Of a stretch of 15,686 nt of DNA, positions 1-7,498 are shown piece after piece. The first letter of the stretch is position 1. Every line of letters begins with the position of its first letter. The notes under the pieces were generated by a model that worked only from the letters and a program-made list of their open reading frames with translations, did no database searches and had not been told where the DNA came from. The position numbers and the translations under genes were made by a program. The stretch is taken from the NCBI GenBank assembly GCA_964593725.1, contig CAZQJS010000069.1, positions 1 to 15,686 of the forward strand, in the 5' to 3' direction. This DNA comes from JAIOSM01 sp964593725 (GTDB lineage Bacteria; Desulfobacterota; Desulfobacteria; Desulfobacterales; Desulfobacteraceae).

Positions 1-111
1 TTGCTGGAATTCTTTTGTTATTAAACTTCAGCTATCCTTTAATTCAGATAAAGTACGCAATTTCCTGATGAACCTAATGTTATATTGTCTTTCAGGGCAT
101 AAGATCGGGCA

Positions 112-191
112 AAGTGAGGCCTGGATATGCTTTTGGAGTGCATCTGTTTCAAGTGAAACCTAAACGGAAAAAGCATATCCAGGCCTCACTT
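112..191. repeat. Perfect 23-bp inverted repeat with nested hairpin
   Basis: The arms at 112-134 and 169-191 are exact reverse complements (core AGTGAGGCCTGGATATGC). They enclose a 34-nt spacer that contains its own hairpin, GTTTCA/TGAAAC at 146-151 and 154-159. No clean T-run follows either arm, so it is not an obvious intrinsic terminator. It could be a terminator of an unseen upstream gene, a structured RNA element or a small non-autonomous repeat. Confidence 0.75.
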
Positions 192-253
192 ATTCCTTTA
201 TTAATCTTAAAAATAATTTTTGACCGGGAATTGCTGTATAAAATAAAAAAGAA

Positions 254-282
254 TTGAAAAAATATATTGCGTGGTGTATTCT
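254..282 (+). promoter_or_regulatory. Candidate sigma-70 promoter for the EIIA-ClC-Usp operon
   Basis: TTGAAA (254-259) and TATTCT (277-282) are separated by exactly 17 bp and lie about 120 bp upstream of the first start codon. The region is AT-rich, so other hexamer pairs are possible, including a TTGACC further upstream with poor spacing. The implied leader would include the 311-350 hairpin. Confidence 0.35.
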
Positions 283-310
283 GCAAGATGTATCTATTGA
301 GGTGTCTGAT

Positions 311-350
311 CCGGTATTCAGCTGTTTTAAGATTTATGATTAAATACCGG
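311..350 (+). promoter_or_regulatory. Leader inverted repeat upstream of the EIIA fusion gene
   Basis: CCGGTATT (311-318) and AATACCGG (343-350) are exact reverse complements with a 24-bp spacer, ending about 50 bp before the start codon. It could be an operator for the encoded DNA-binding protein (autoregulation) or a leader stem. The sequence alone does not decide. Confidence 0.35.
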
Positions 351-399
351 CCTGACATAAATCCATTGGACATATTGCCTACAGGTGGAAAGATAACAC

Positions 400-1083
400 A
401 TGGAACTTAGTATTGTAGAGATTGCCAAACGCCTTGATTTGAACTCTGAGACATTGCAGCGGTGGATCAGGCAGGGCAGCATACCCATTAACAGCAAAGG
501 CGGAATCGGCATCTTTAATGAGCAGAAACTCATAAAGTGGGCTGAAAAGCAGCGCCTTTCATACAAGGTTCCTTCCCAAAAGGAGAGCGGCTCTCAAGAA
601 CATGGGGATTTGATGCTTGTATCAGCCATGGAACTTGGCGGAGTCTATTCCGGTATTTCAGGTGCAGACAAGGAAGGTGTTCTGAAATCTGTTGTTGATC
701 TTGTTCCGGATATTGACGGTGCAACTGTCCGGAAACTCCATGCACAGCTTATGGAAAGGGAACAATTATCCTCCACAGGTATTGGAAATGGCGTGGCCAT
801 TCCACATCCAAGGAATCCCCTGAAGAACGGGTTTAAAAAACCCATGATTTTAACCTGCTTCCCTGAAAAGAGCATTGATTTCAAGGCCATTGATGACATG
901 CCTGTATTTGTTCTGTTTCTTCTTTTAAGTCCTGATGTTGAATTTCATCTAAACCTTCTCTCCAGACTCTCCTTCTGTCTCAGGGATAATTCCTTTATAG
1001 ATTTTCTTAAACAGACACCCAGTACCGATACTTTGCTTTCCAGGGTGGAAATACTTGAGGAAAATATAGGAAAAGAGTTTTGA
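400..1083 (+). CDS. HTH domain-EIIA(Ntr/fructose-type) PTS fusion protein
   Basis: This 227-residue cytoplasmic protein begins with an excisionase/MerR-like helix-turn-helix (about residues 1-50; SIVEIAKRLDLNSETLQRWI). It continues through a short linker into a PTS EIIA type-2 domain (about 75-220). The phosphorylatable histidine is visible as His136 in GVAIPHPRNP, the signature of PtsN/FruA-type EIIA. No EIIB or EIIC domain and no sugar permease gene is nearby, so a regulatory rather than sugar-transport role is likely. Family knowledge: PtsN-type EIIA proteins signal through their phosphorylation state, and in enterics they modulate potassium homeostasis. The gene heads an operon with a ClC channel (40-nt gap) and a Usp protein. 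Inference: it may tune ion transport or transcription in response to phosphoenolpyruvate status. The ATG is preceded by a purine-rich GGTGGAAAG. Confidence 0.85.
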   Translation: MELSIVEIAKRLDLNSETLQRWIRQGSIPINSKGGIGIFNEQKLIKWAEKQRLSYKVPSQKESGSQEHGDLMLVSAMELGGVYSGISGADKEGVLKSVVDLVPDIDGATVRKLHAQLMEREQLSSTGIGNGVAIPHPRNPLKNGFKKPMILTCFPEKSIDFKAIDDMPVFVLFLLLSPDVEFHLNLLSRLSFCLRDNSFIDFLKQTPSTDTLLSRVEILEENIGKEF

Positions 1084-1123
1084 AACAGGTTATATTAAGT
1101 TTAAGGTGTATTAAGTAAAAAGT

Positions 1124-2854
1124 ATGAAACGATTACTCTTCTGGCGCTTTCCAGCAAGAATTCCATTTTTCAGAAAAGATGACAGGCTGCTTTTAATCTC
1201 AATGGGTATTATTGTGGGAGTATGCAGCGGCCTTGCTACTGTAGGCCTTAATCGTTCCCTTGGTTTCATGCTGGAAACCCTGGAAAGTTTAAGGGAATAC
1301 TGGTGGGTGTTTCTGCTTCCTGGTGCCGGTGCAATGTTATCATCCCTTTTTCTGGAAAAAATCATGAATGAAGGAGCTGGCCATGGAGTTCCAGAGGTTA
1401 TTTACAGTGTATCCCGATATGGCGGCCTGCTTCGTTTAAGATCAAGTTTTTCAAGGCTTATTTCAAGCTGCCTTACCATTGGAAGCGGAGGATCAGCAGG
1501 CCCTGAAGCCCCTGTTGTCATGAGCGGTGCTGCCATTGGTTCCAACATTGCACGGTTTTTTTATTTAAATGACCGGCAACGGGTAACCCTTGTGGGGTGC
1601 GGTGCTGCCGGTGCAATTGCAGCAATATTCAATGCTCCTCTGACCGGAATGATTTTTTCCATGGAGATAATCCTTGGGGAGTGGTCAATGGTCAATATCA
1701 TTCCCATTGCTGTTGCATCTGTAGCAGGGGCCGAGGTGAGCAGGCTGCTCCAGGGCAATTATACAGTTTTTGCAAGCAGTGGTTTTGAAATCAGCTGGCT
1801 TGATCTTGCTGCATGTCTGGGGCTTGCCGTTGTTGCCTCCTTTGGTTCCATTCTGCTTACACGTATGCTCAGAAAGATGCATGGTATATCTGAAAAAGTG
1901 CCTGTACCGTTCTGGATACGGGCTGCCCTTGGCGGGTGCGCAGTGGGATTGCTTGGATTCCTTGTCCCCGATGTCCTGGGTGAGGGGTACCATTCCATCC
2001 ATGCCATGATTCAGGGAGTGTTTACAGGCGGCATCGGCATTGCTGCCATTGCTTTTTTTGCCAAGATTCTTGCGACATCTCTGACCCTTGGCTGGGGAGG
2101 ATCAGGAGGAATCTTTGCACCATGTCTGGTCATAGGCAGCTTTGCAGGCCTTACTTATTACAGAGTGCTTGAATTTATCTTCCCCTCAGTGCATTGGACA
2201 AATGAAGGCTGTTTTGCCCTTCTTGGCATGGCAGGGATGATGAGCGGTATTCTCCAGGCCCCACTTACAGGCATTTTCCTCATCCTGGACATAACAGGAA
2301 GTTATGAGGTCATGCTTCCACTTATCATTGTTTCAGCAATTTCAACCACCATTACCCACTATTTTGAATCTGCCTCCTTTTACCTCAAGGATTTGACAGA
2401 GAGGGGAGAACTTTTACGGCCTGGTACAGACTCCAGGGTGCTTGCTGATATCAGCATACGGGAAGTCATTGAGACCAACTGGGTCTCGGTTCCTCCTGAT
2501 ATGCTTTTAAGGGAGTTTCTCCATGTGCTTAAAAGAACAACTGATAATTATTTTCCAGTGGAGGATAAGGAAACTGGAAAATTCCTCGGAATAATACGGC
2601 TTGACCAGATCAGGCCCTATTTCTTTAATACTGTTATATATGATACTGTTATTGTTGAGCAGATAATGGATGCAAACCCTGAAACAGCACATTTTAATGA
2701 TCCCCTGGAAGAGGTGCTTAAAAAGATGGATGCAACAGGGGCACTGGCACTGGCTGTTGTATCTGGAAACAGGTTCCAGGGAATGGTCTACAAGGCTAAC
2801 CTGCTTGATAAATACAGGGATGAACTCAATGTGCAGACATCCCAGATGTTTTAA
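1124..2854 (+). CDS. ClC-family chloride channel/transporter with C-terminal CBS domains
   Basis: This is a 576-residue inner-membrane protein. Residues 1-20 are cytoplasmic, about 22-420 form the ClC membrane core, and about 440-570 form a pair of CBS modules. The three selectivity motifs are present: GHGVPE (86-91), GSAGPEAP (124-130, gating Glu128 retained) and GGIFAP (328-333), plus the pore tyrosine at about 394 (GSY). The residue matching E. coli Ser107 is His87. The position matching the inner proton glutamate (E. coli Glu203) is Ile182, after Glu181. Family knowledge: that glutamate is needed for strict Cl-/H+ exchange in the E. coli protein, so a channel or altered coupling is possible here. 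CBS domains usually sense adenine nucleotides. The gene sits between an EIIA regulator and a Usp protein in one operon. No strong Shine-Dalgarno precedes the ATG, so translation may depend on the upstream gene. Confidence 0.92.
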   Translation: MKRLLFWRFPARIPFFRKDDRLLLISMGIIVGVCSGLATVGLNRSLGFMLETLESLREYWWVFLLPGAGAMLSSLFLEKIMNEGAGHGVPEVIYSVSRYGGLLRLRSSFSRLISSCLTIGSGGSAGPEAPVVMSGAAIGSNIARFFYLNDRQRVTLVGCGAAGAIAAIFNAPLTGMIFSMEIILGEWSMVNIIPIAVASVAGAEVSRLLQGNYTVFASSGFEISWLDLAACLGLAVVASFGSILLTRMLRKMHGISEKVPVPFWIRAALGGCAVGLLGFLVPDVLGEGYHSIHAMIQGVFTGGIGIAAIAFFAKILATSLTLGWGGSGGIFAPCLVIGSFAGLTYYRVLEFIFPSVHWTNEGCFALLGMAGMMSGILQAPLTGIFLILDITGSYEVMLPLIIVSAISTTITHYFESASFYLKDLTERGELLRPGTDSRVLADISIREVIETNWVSVPPDMLLREFLHVLKRTTDNYFPVEDKETGKFLGIIRLDQIRPYFFNTVIYDTVIVEQIMDANPETAHFNDPLEEVLKKMDATGALALAVVSGNRFQGMVYKANLLDKYRDELNVQTSQMF

Positions 2855-2892
2855 ATTTATTTTTTGAAAAGTTTAGGATTCAGGAGAATACA

Positions 2893-3723
2893 ATGGAACA
2901 CTCAATTTTACATGTTTTCAGAAATACCCCCCTGGGCAGGGAGATTCTTATGCAGTCTCTCTATTTCAGTAAACAGATCAGGGCATCAATTTTAATCTAT
3001 ATACCGGAACATACCAAGTTTCTGATGTATTTTGAAAATGATGTTGTACAGGTGGATCTGGACGAGTCCTATCTGTCAGATCCTGACACGGCAAAGGAAC
3101 ATGCCCAGGAATTGATTGATGAAACAAATGCCAGGGCAAGGTTTATTGAACCTAAAAATTATACAGCCTCAACCCTGCCTGATATCCCGGTGGATTATGA
3201 TTTCATGTGCTGCCCCAGAAGTATCTCTGATCTTTCCACAAAGATAAGCCTTGGGCACATCGGCCCCAAGGTGAGAAGAATAATAAACGCAGCTAAATTC
3301 CCGGTTTTAATGCCAAGCTCTCTTTTTAAGGAGTGGAAAAGTATTATTGTTTTTTTCGGCGGCTCTGCCAATGCTGTCAAAGCCATGAAACTTGGACTGA
3401 GACTCAGCAGAGTAACAGGGCTGCCCATGGATATTTTTACCTATTCAAAAAAGAAATCCAGGGAATATTTTGAACAGATCCTGTCTGAACGGGAACTTGA
3501 AGATGAGATAAAAGAGAGTGTCCGGAAATGGTATTTTTTCAGAAAAGGTGATTTTAAACATAACCTGTATGCTGTACCCCATAATGCCCTTGTAATTCTG
3601 GGGGCCTATGGCCATGGAGTTGTCAAGGATCTTCTATTTGGAAGCACAATGGAGCTTGTCCAGTCAACACTGCCCAATACCATGCTTATTGCAGGACCTA
3701 ATTACGCAGCACCCATTTATTAA
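2893..3723 (+). CDS. Tandem universal stress protein (UspA superfamily)
   Basis: This 276-residue soluble protein has two Usp-like halves. The N-terminal half (about 1-145) is divergent and lacks a clean nucleotide loop. The C-terminal half (about 148-270) ends with GAYGHGVVKDLLFGST (237-252), which fits the Usp ATP-binding pattern G-2X-G-9X-G(S/T). The protein therefore probably binds ATP through one half only. It follows the ClC gene by 38 bp with a good Shine-Dalgarno (CAGGAG, 6 nt before ATG) and is the last gene of the operon. Family knowledge: Usp domains often partner membrane transporters and CBS proteins. Inference: it may be an ATP/AMP-responsive partner of the ClC protein or of the EIIA regulator. 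Its substrate or partner cannot be read from the sequence. Confidence 0.85.
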   Translation: MEHSILHVFRNTPLGREILMQSLYFSKQIRASILIYIPEHTKFLMYFENDVVQVDLDESYLSDPDTAKEHAQELIDETNARARFIEPKNYTASTLPDIPVDYDFMCCPRSISDLSTKISLGHIGPKVRRIINAAKFPVLMPSSLFKEWKSIIVFFGGSANAVKAMKLGLRLSRVTGLPMDIFTYSKKKSREYFEQILSERELEDEIKESVRKWYFFRKGDFKHNLYAVPHNALVILGAYGHGVVKDLLFGSTMELVQSTLPNTMLIAGPNYAAPIY

Positions 3724-3759
3724 CAAGACTTACAGGAAAATATGTTCCATGGGAAGGAC

Positions 3760-4695
3760 TCAGGTAAAGGGGTTCCTGCCTGGATCTTTTACAGGCAGGT
3801 CTTTTCTGCTGAAAATAAATGCAGTGATCATTCCGGCAATAATATGCCATATTCCCCACCAGGCAACAAGGATTGCCATGCCACCCAGGCCGTCAAAAAA
3901 ATTAAATACCAGTACCAGGCCCAGGGCTGAGTTCTGTATACCAACCTCAATGCAGACAGCCCTGCAATCCTTTTCATCAAGTTTTGATATTTTGCCTGAC
4001 CAGTAGCCAATATTCAGGGCAAGGGCATTATGGATCAACACAGCCACCATAACTATACCTACATAGCTCAGAAAATTGTGCCAGTTGGCTGCAAGGGCAC
4101 CGGTTGCTATGATAATAAAGAAGACAAGGGAGAATATTTTGAATGGTCTTTTCACCTTTTTTGCAAAACCAGGGAAGAAGTGTCCTGTGGACATACCAAT
4201 TGCAAGGGGGATCCCAAGGATTAGAAAGACCGTGATAAAAACATCACCAGGGCTTAAATTAACCTGTTTGAGTATATTGGCTGTCTCATGGTTCATGCTG
4301 CCCCAGAGGGAGATATTAAAAGGAGTCATGATGATTGCAGCAATAGTTGATACTGCTGTCATGCTTATGGAAAGAGCAGAGTTTCCATTGGCAAGATAGG
4401 TCATTATATTTGAGAGATTTCCCCCCGGGCATGCTGCGATTAATATCATGCCCAGGGCAATGGAGGGGTAGGGCCGGATTATTAAGACCAGTAAGAATGT
4501 GAATGCCGGCAAAAGAATAAACTGGGCTCCAAGTCCTATCAGGGGAGCTCTGGGGCTTCTGGCAATCCTCTTGAAATCGTCAAATTTAAGTTCCAGTGCA
4601 ACGCCCAGCATCATCAATCCGATTGCTGCATTTATTACTGCGATGCCGGCAGGGTTAAAATTAAGTCCTACCTGATCAATGGTTACAGGATCCAT
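3760..4695 (-). CDS. BASS-family (bile acid:sodium symporter-like) permease
   Basis: This 311-residue inner-membrane protein is almost wholly hydrophobic, with about 9-10 membrane segments. The diagnostic BASS/SBF crossover region is clear: CPGGNLSNIMTYLANGNSAL (89-108), followed by SMTAVSTIAA. Family knowledge: these proteins are sodium-coupled importers of organic anions such as bile acids, pyruvate, pantothenate or 2-keto acids. The substrate cannot be set from sequence. The start has a strong AAGGAG 6 nt upstream. It lies 22 bp after the thiamine-diphosphate enzyme in the same direction, so it very likely shares its transcript and probably imports that enzyme's substrate or exports its product. 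Its 3' end carries the terminator of the convergent Usp operon. Confidence 0.88.
   Translation of the reverse strand: MDPVTIDQVGLNFNPAGIAVINAAIGLMMLGVALELKFDDFKRIARSPRAPLIGLGAQFILLPAFTFLLVLIIRPYPSIALGMILIAACPGGNLSNIMTYLANGNSALSISMTAVSTIAAIIMTPFNISLWGSMNHETANILKQVNLSPGDVFITVFLILGIPLAIGMSTGHFFPGFAKKVKRPFKIFSLVFFIIIATGALAANWHNFLSYVGIVMVAVLIHNALALNIGYWSGKISKLDEKDCRAVCIEVGIQNSALGLVLVFNFFDGLGGMAILVAWWGIWHIIAGMITAFIFSRKDLPVKDPGRNPFT
3775..3808 (+). terminator. Intrinsic terminator of the EIIA-ClC-Usp operon
   Basis: CCTGCCTG (3775-3782) and CAGGCAGG (3792-3799) form a perfect 8-bp stem with a 9-nt loop, followed by TCTTTTCT on the + strand. On the opposite strand the stem is not followed by a T-run, so it acts one way. 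It lies inside the last codons of the convergent permease gene (residues around KDLPVKDPGR). Confidence 0.65.
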
Positions 4696-4717
4696 GGCTG
4701 CTCCTTAATTGATAAAC

Positions 4718-6415
4718 TTATGCCTTATAGGCTCCAATGTTTGCAAGCATTGTACTTGCAGGGCTGACTGTTGACGGGTCTGTCATGACATTAATGCAGC
4801 AGACTTTTTTTGAGGCAAAGGCCTGTTTTAATGCAGGTTTTATATCTTCAGGAGTATTAACAAGAAAACCTTTCCCGCCAATTGCTTCAACCATTTTATG
4901 GTAATCAACCTTTCCAAGAAAGGTTCCATCTTCAATGGCATGTCCGATTCTGAGCTCCTGGCTGTGGCGTATCATGCCCCAGCCAAGGTCGTTGGAGATT
5001 ACAACCACAATGGGAAGATCTTTTCTGATCGCAGTTTCAAATTCCATGAAATTGAACCCCACAGATCCATCGCCTGTTACCAGGCAGACCCGGCTGTCCG
5101 GGTTTAAAAGCTTTGCAGTATTGGCATAGGGTATGCCAACGGCCAGTGATCCAAAGATTCCATAATCAAGATATGTTCCAGGTTTTTTAATTGTCCGGGT
5201 CATTCCCATCCATGTTGTTGTGTCTCCGCCGTCAGCCACAACAATATCAGTGTCCTTATTCATGAACTCATTAACATCCCCTGCAAGGCGCAGGGGATGT
5301 ATGGGTGTATTGTTGGAATTCCAGTCGTTTTCAGATGCATCTTTACCCACTTTATGGGCTTTTAAGAGTTTTTCTATCCAGGGGGCATATTTTTCTTTTA
5401 AAGCACATGCAATATCTTTTTTATCAATAAGATTATTGCACAAATTTAGAAAAGCTTTGACATCACTGACAATCGGAAGGTCAACACTCCTGTTTCTGCC
5501 TATCTCTTCCGGTTCAATATCCACCTGGACAATTCTGGCTTCAGGATTAAATATATCTCCAAACAGGTAATAAAGACAAATTCTTGAACCAAGGATAATG
5601 ATCAGGTCAGACTCTACATAGGCAGTGAACCCGCACCCCGGTCTGACTGCAACCGCTCCTTCAAAACATAAGGGATGGTTGTCAGACACTGTTCCCCTGC
5701 CTGACAGGGATGTGAACAGAGGAGCGCCTGTGTTTTCAATAAAATCCTTTAGTTCATTTTCAGCACCTGACTGTCTTGCACCGGTTCCGGCTATGATAAC
5801 CGGTCTTTCTGCAGCCTGCATCATGTCCAGAAGTTTTTCTGCCCCGGCAGGGTCTGCAGGGTTTGATGCGATATCTGAGCAGATATACTTTACACCATCC
5901 CTGGGAACCGGAGTATTTAATACATCAATGGGGAATTCAAGGTATACAGGTCCTGGTCTTCCGCTCAGGGCAATCCTGAATGCCATGTCAATATATTCGT
6001 TGACACGTTCTGCTTTCCGGCACACAAGGGTTTTTTTCACCATGGGTTTAATTACTTCTTCCTGGGGCATATCCTGGAGGTCAAGCTTCTCTTTATTATC
6101 AAGGCCCACACTGCCTGCAATGAGCACAAGGGGTGTGTTTGAAAAACAGGCACTTGCAACACCAGTCAGAGCATTGGTAAAGCCCGGGCCCGCCGTTACC
6201 ATGGCAACCCCGGGCCGGCCTGTAAGTTTTCCATATGCCTCTGCCATGAACAGGGCAGACTGCTCATGGCGGGTATCAAAGATTTTCACACTGGATCCTT
6301 CAAGGAATTGATAAATCGGGGTAATATGTCCGCCGCTTAAAGAAAAAATCCATTGTGTCTTTCTCTGGATCAATGCCTGGGTCACAAGTTCAGCTCCGGT
6401 TATTGTCTCTGTCAT
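4718..6415 (-). CDS. Thiamine-diphosphate-dependent enzyme, acetolactate synthase/2-hydroxyacyl-CoA lyase type
   Basis: This 565-residue cytoplasmic protein has the three-domain fold of the acetolactate synthase superfamily. The N-terminal Pyr domain (about 5-170) carries the cofactor-activating glutamate Glu51 in DTRHEQSA and the VTAGPGFTN segment. A central Rossmann-like domain (about 190-325) and a C-terminal PP domain (about 380-545) follow, with the Mg-ThDP motif GDG (448-450) through Asn475. The active-site stretch SGGHITPIY replaces the PGGAVLPIY typical of anabolic acetolactate synthase. A GGH version is what I recall for ILVBL/HACL2-like lyases and cyclohexane-1,2-dione hydrolase. 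No small regulatory subunit or other branched-chain amino acid gene is adjacent. I therefore favour a catabolic C-C lyase or ligase acting on a 2-hydroxyacyl or 2-keto substrate; specificity is unresolved. AAGGAG lies 8 nt before ATG. The neighbours are an SDR and a BASS permease. Confidence 0.85.
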   Translation of the reverse strand: MTETITGAELVTQALIQRKTQWIFSLSGGHITPIYQFLEGSSVKIFDTRHEQSALFMAEAYGKLTGRPGVAMVTAGPGFTNALTGVASACFSNTPLVLIAGSVGLDNKEKLDLQDMPQEEVIKPMVKKTLVCRKAERVNEYIDMAFRIALSGRPGPVYLEFPIDVLNTPVPRDGVKYICSDIASNPADPAGAEKLLDMMQAAERPVIIAGTGARQSGAENELKDFIENTGAPLFTSLSGRGTVSDNHPLCFEGAVAVRPGCGFTAYVESDLIIILGSRICLYYLFGDIFNPEARIVQVDIEPEEIGRNRSVDLPIVSDVKAFLNLCNNLIDKKDIACALKEKYAPWIEKLLKAHKVGKDASENDWNSNNTPIHPLRLAGDVNEFMNKDTDIVVADGGDTTTWMGMTRTIKKPGTYLDYGIFGSLAVGIPYANTAKLLNPDSRVCLVTGDGSVGFNFMEFETAIRKDLPIVVVISNDLGWGMIRHSQELRIGHAIEDGTFLGKVDYHKMVEAIGGKGFLVNTPEDIKPALKQAFASKKVCCINVMTDPSTVSPASTMLANIGAYKA

Positions 6416-6471
6416 CTATCTTGCTCCTTAAATTAATAATGGTCATAAATTATTGTTCATGGTTTGCCTGC

Positions 6472-7302
6472 TTAAAGTTCCATTAATTGTCCGCCGCATA
6501 CATTTAATGCCTGGCCTGTAACATAGGAAGATGCATCTGAGGCAAGGTACAGGGCCATGTCAGCAACTTCATCCGGGGAACCTATTCTGCCCATTGGAAT
6601 AGTTTCGCACATTTTTTTTTCCTGCTCTTCAACGCTTGTGTTTAAAAACTGCGCTTCCAGATTGAAACGCCATTTTTCAAGGTCGGTCATGATCTGCCCG
6701 GGGCAGATGGCATTGACCCTTATATTCATTCCTGCAACCTCTTTTGCCATTACCTTGGTCAGCATAATCACCCCGGCCTTGGAAACTGAATAGGCTCCGT
6801 TGAACAACCCGGGAACCTTGCCTGCCCTGGATGCAATATTGATTATACTGCCGCCCTTGTCCTGCATAAGGGGAACAGTTGCCCTGGACATGCGGAAAAC
6901 ACCATGGAGATTTACATCAATGGTCTTTATCCAGGCTTCTTCATCATAGGTATGTATGCCGTTGGGCACACCAAAGGTTGCTCCGGCATTATTGACCAGG
7001 ATATCAATGGAACTGAATTGTTGTTCTGCCACCTCTGCCATTTCAGTTATTGTACTGGTATCTGTTACATCCAGACTGACAACACATGTTTTAATATTGT
7101 ACTCTTTTTCAAGCTCATCACCAATTGCTTTCATTTCATCCCATGACCCGGTCCTTACATCGGAATTAAACCTCTCTTTTTTTCCATAATCTGCAATTAT
7201 AATATTTGAGCCTGAACCTGCAAATTTTTTTGCTATTGCATAACCTATGCCGCTCTTTTTGCCTGAGCCGGTGATAAGTGCGGTTTTACCTTTAAGTTTC
7301 AA
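6472..7302 (-). CDS. SDR-family NAD(P)-dependent oxidoreductase
   Basis: This is a 276-residue classical short-chain dehydrogenase. The nucleotide motif TGSGKKSGIG (11-20) is followed by an acidic residue after the second strand (Asp38 in IIIADYG), which favours NAD(H). NNAG is at 104-107, and the catalytic residues are Asn131, Ser158, Tyr171 and Lys175 (YSVSK). A PG motif (ICPGQIMTD) and the C-terminal VTGQALNVCGG complete the family pattern. The start codon is TTG at 7302, chosen because a near-perfect AAGGAGG lies 8 nt upstream and the reading begins with MKLKGKTALITG as expected. It sits 56 bp upstream of the thiamine-diphosphate enzyme. Inference: it oxidises or reduces a hydroxy/keto group in the same short pathway. 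The substrate is unknown. Confidence 0.9.
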   Translation of the reverse strand: MKLKGKTALITGSGKKSGIGYAIAKKFAGSGSNIIIADYGKKERFNSDVRTGSWDEMKAIGDELEKEYNIKTCVVSLDVTDTSTITEMAEVAEQQFSSIDILVNNAGATFGVPNGIHTYDEEAWIKTIDVNLHGVFRMSRATVPLMQDKGGSIINIASRAGKVPGLFNGAYSVSKAGVIMLTKVMAKEVAGMNIRVNAICPGQIMTDLEKWRFNLEAQFLNTSVEEQEKKMCETIPMGRIGSPDEVADMALYLASDASSYVTGQALNVCGGQLMEL

Positions 7303-7310
7303 ATTATCTG

Positions 7311-7317
7311 CCTCCTT
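7311..7317 (-). promoter_or_regulatory. Ribosome binding site deciding a TTG start
   Basis: AAGGAGG on the minus strand, 8 nt before TTG at 7302-7300, fixes the start of the SDR gene at a non-ATG codon. No in-frame ATG nearby would retain the nucleotide-binding strand. Confidence 0.8.
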
Positions 7318-7379
7318 ATCTGTTTTTTCTGGTGCTGTTTATTGATTTTTCACCACAATAATGGAGAATTTGTCAGGGT

Positions 7380-7400
7380 TGTATCTAATATCGATATACA
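7380..7400. promoter_or_regulatory. Possible operator over the SDR promoter -10 element
   Basis: The 21-bp stretch TGTAT-N11-ATACA contains the 10-bp perfect palindrome ATATCGATAT (7388-7397). Six of ten symmetric pairs match over the full 21 bp. Its placement across the -10 box would suit a repressor. No regulator gene is adjacent, and AT-rich palindromes can arise by chance. Confidence 0.35.
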
Positions 7401-7422
7401 TTCCATGATCCGGCCTTGTCAA
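7393..7422 (-). promoter_or_regulatory. Sigma-70-type promoter for the SDR-ThDP-BASS operon
   Basis: On the minus strand a perfect TTGACA (7422-7417) is followed 18 bp later by TATATC (7398-7393), about 90 bp upstream of the SDR start. It sits in the 196-bp gap after the AEC permease gene and suggests that SDR, ThDP enzyme and BASS permease can be transcribed without the AEC gene. An imperfect palindrome (7380-7400) overlaps the -10 element. Confidence 0.55.
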
Positions 7423-7498
7423 TCATTTTTATCCTGTACCTGCTGTTTAAGGAAGTTTCAGAATCATGTTTGATGATCTTTTACTGCCTTGTTTCCTG

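Larger units (their letters stand above)
1..399. other. Gene-free leader region left of the EIIA operon
   Basis: No convincing coding sequence lies here. The open frames are short, lack a ribosome binding site and encode low-complexity peptides. The stretch holds a long inverted repeat (112-191), a candidate promoter (254-282) and a small leader hairpin (8-bp arms at 311-318 and 343-350) ahead of the first gene. I recognise nothing in 1-111. It could be the 3' flank of a gene outside the window. Confidence 0.7.

Noticed and set aside
149..373. Minus-strand open frame of 74 codons in the left spacer
   Set aside because: It runs through the inverted repeat and AT-rich leader, has low-complexity content, no ribosome site and no family resemblance.
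363..379. TTGGACATATTGCC as a sigma-54 promoter for the EIIA operon
   Set aside because: Only 7 nt separate GG and GC instead of 10, so it cannot act as a -24/-12 element.
3791..3806. ACAGGCAGGTCTT resembles the complement of a cobalamin-riboswitch B12 box, as at 9884-9896
   Set aside because: The other riboswitch blocks are absent around it; it lies in the BASS coding end and is fully explained by the terminator stem.
5625..6311. Plus-strand open frame of 228 codons
   Set aside because: It is antisense to the well-supported ThDP enzyme, serine/proline-rich in the manner of a shadow frame, with no ribosome site or recognisable domain.
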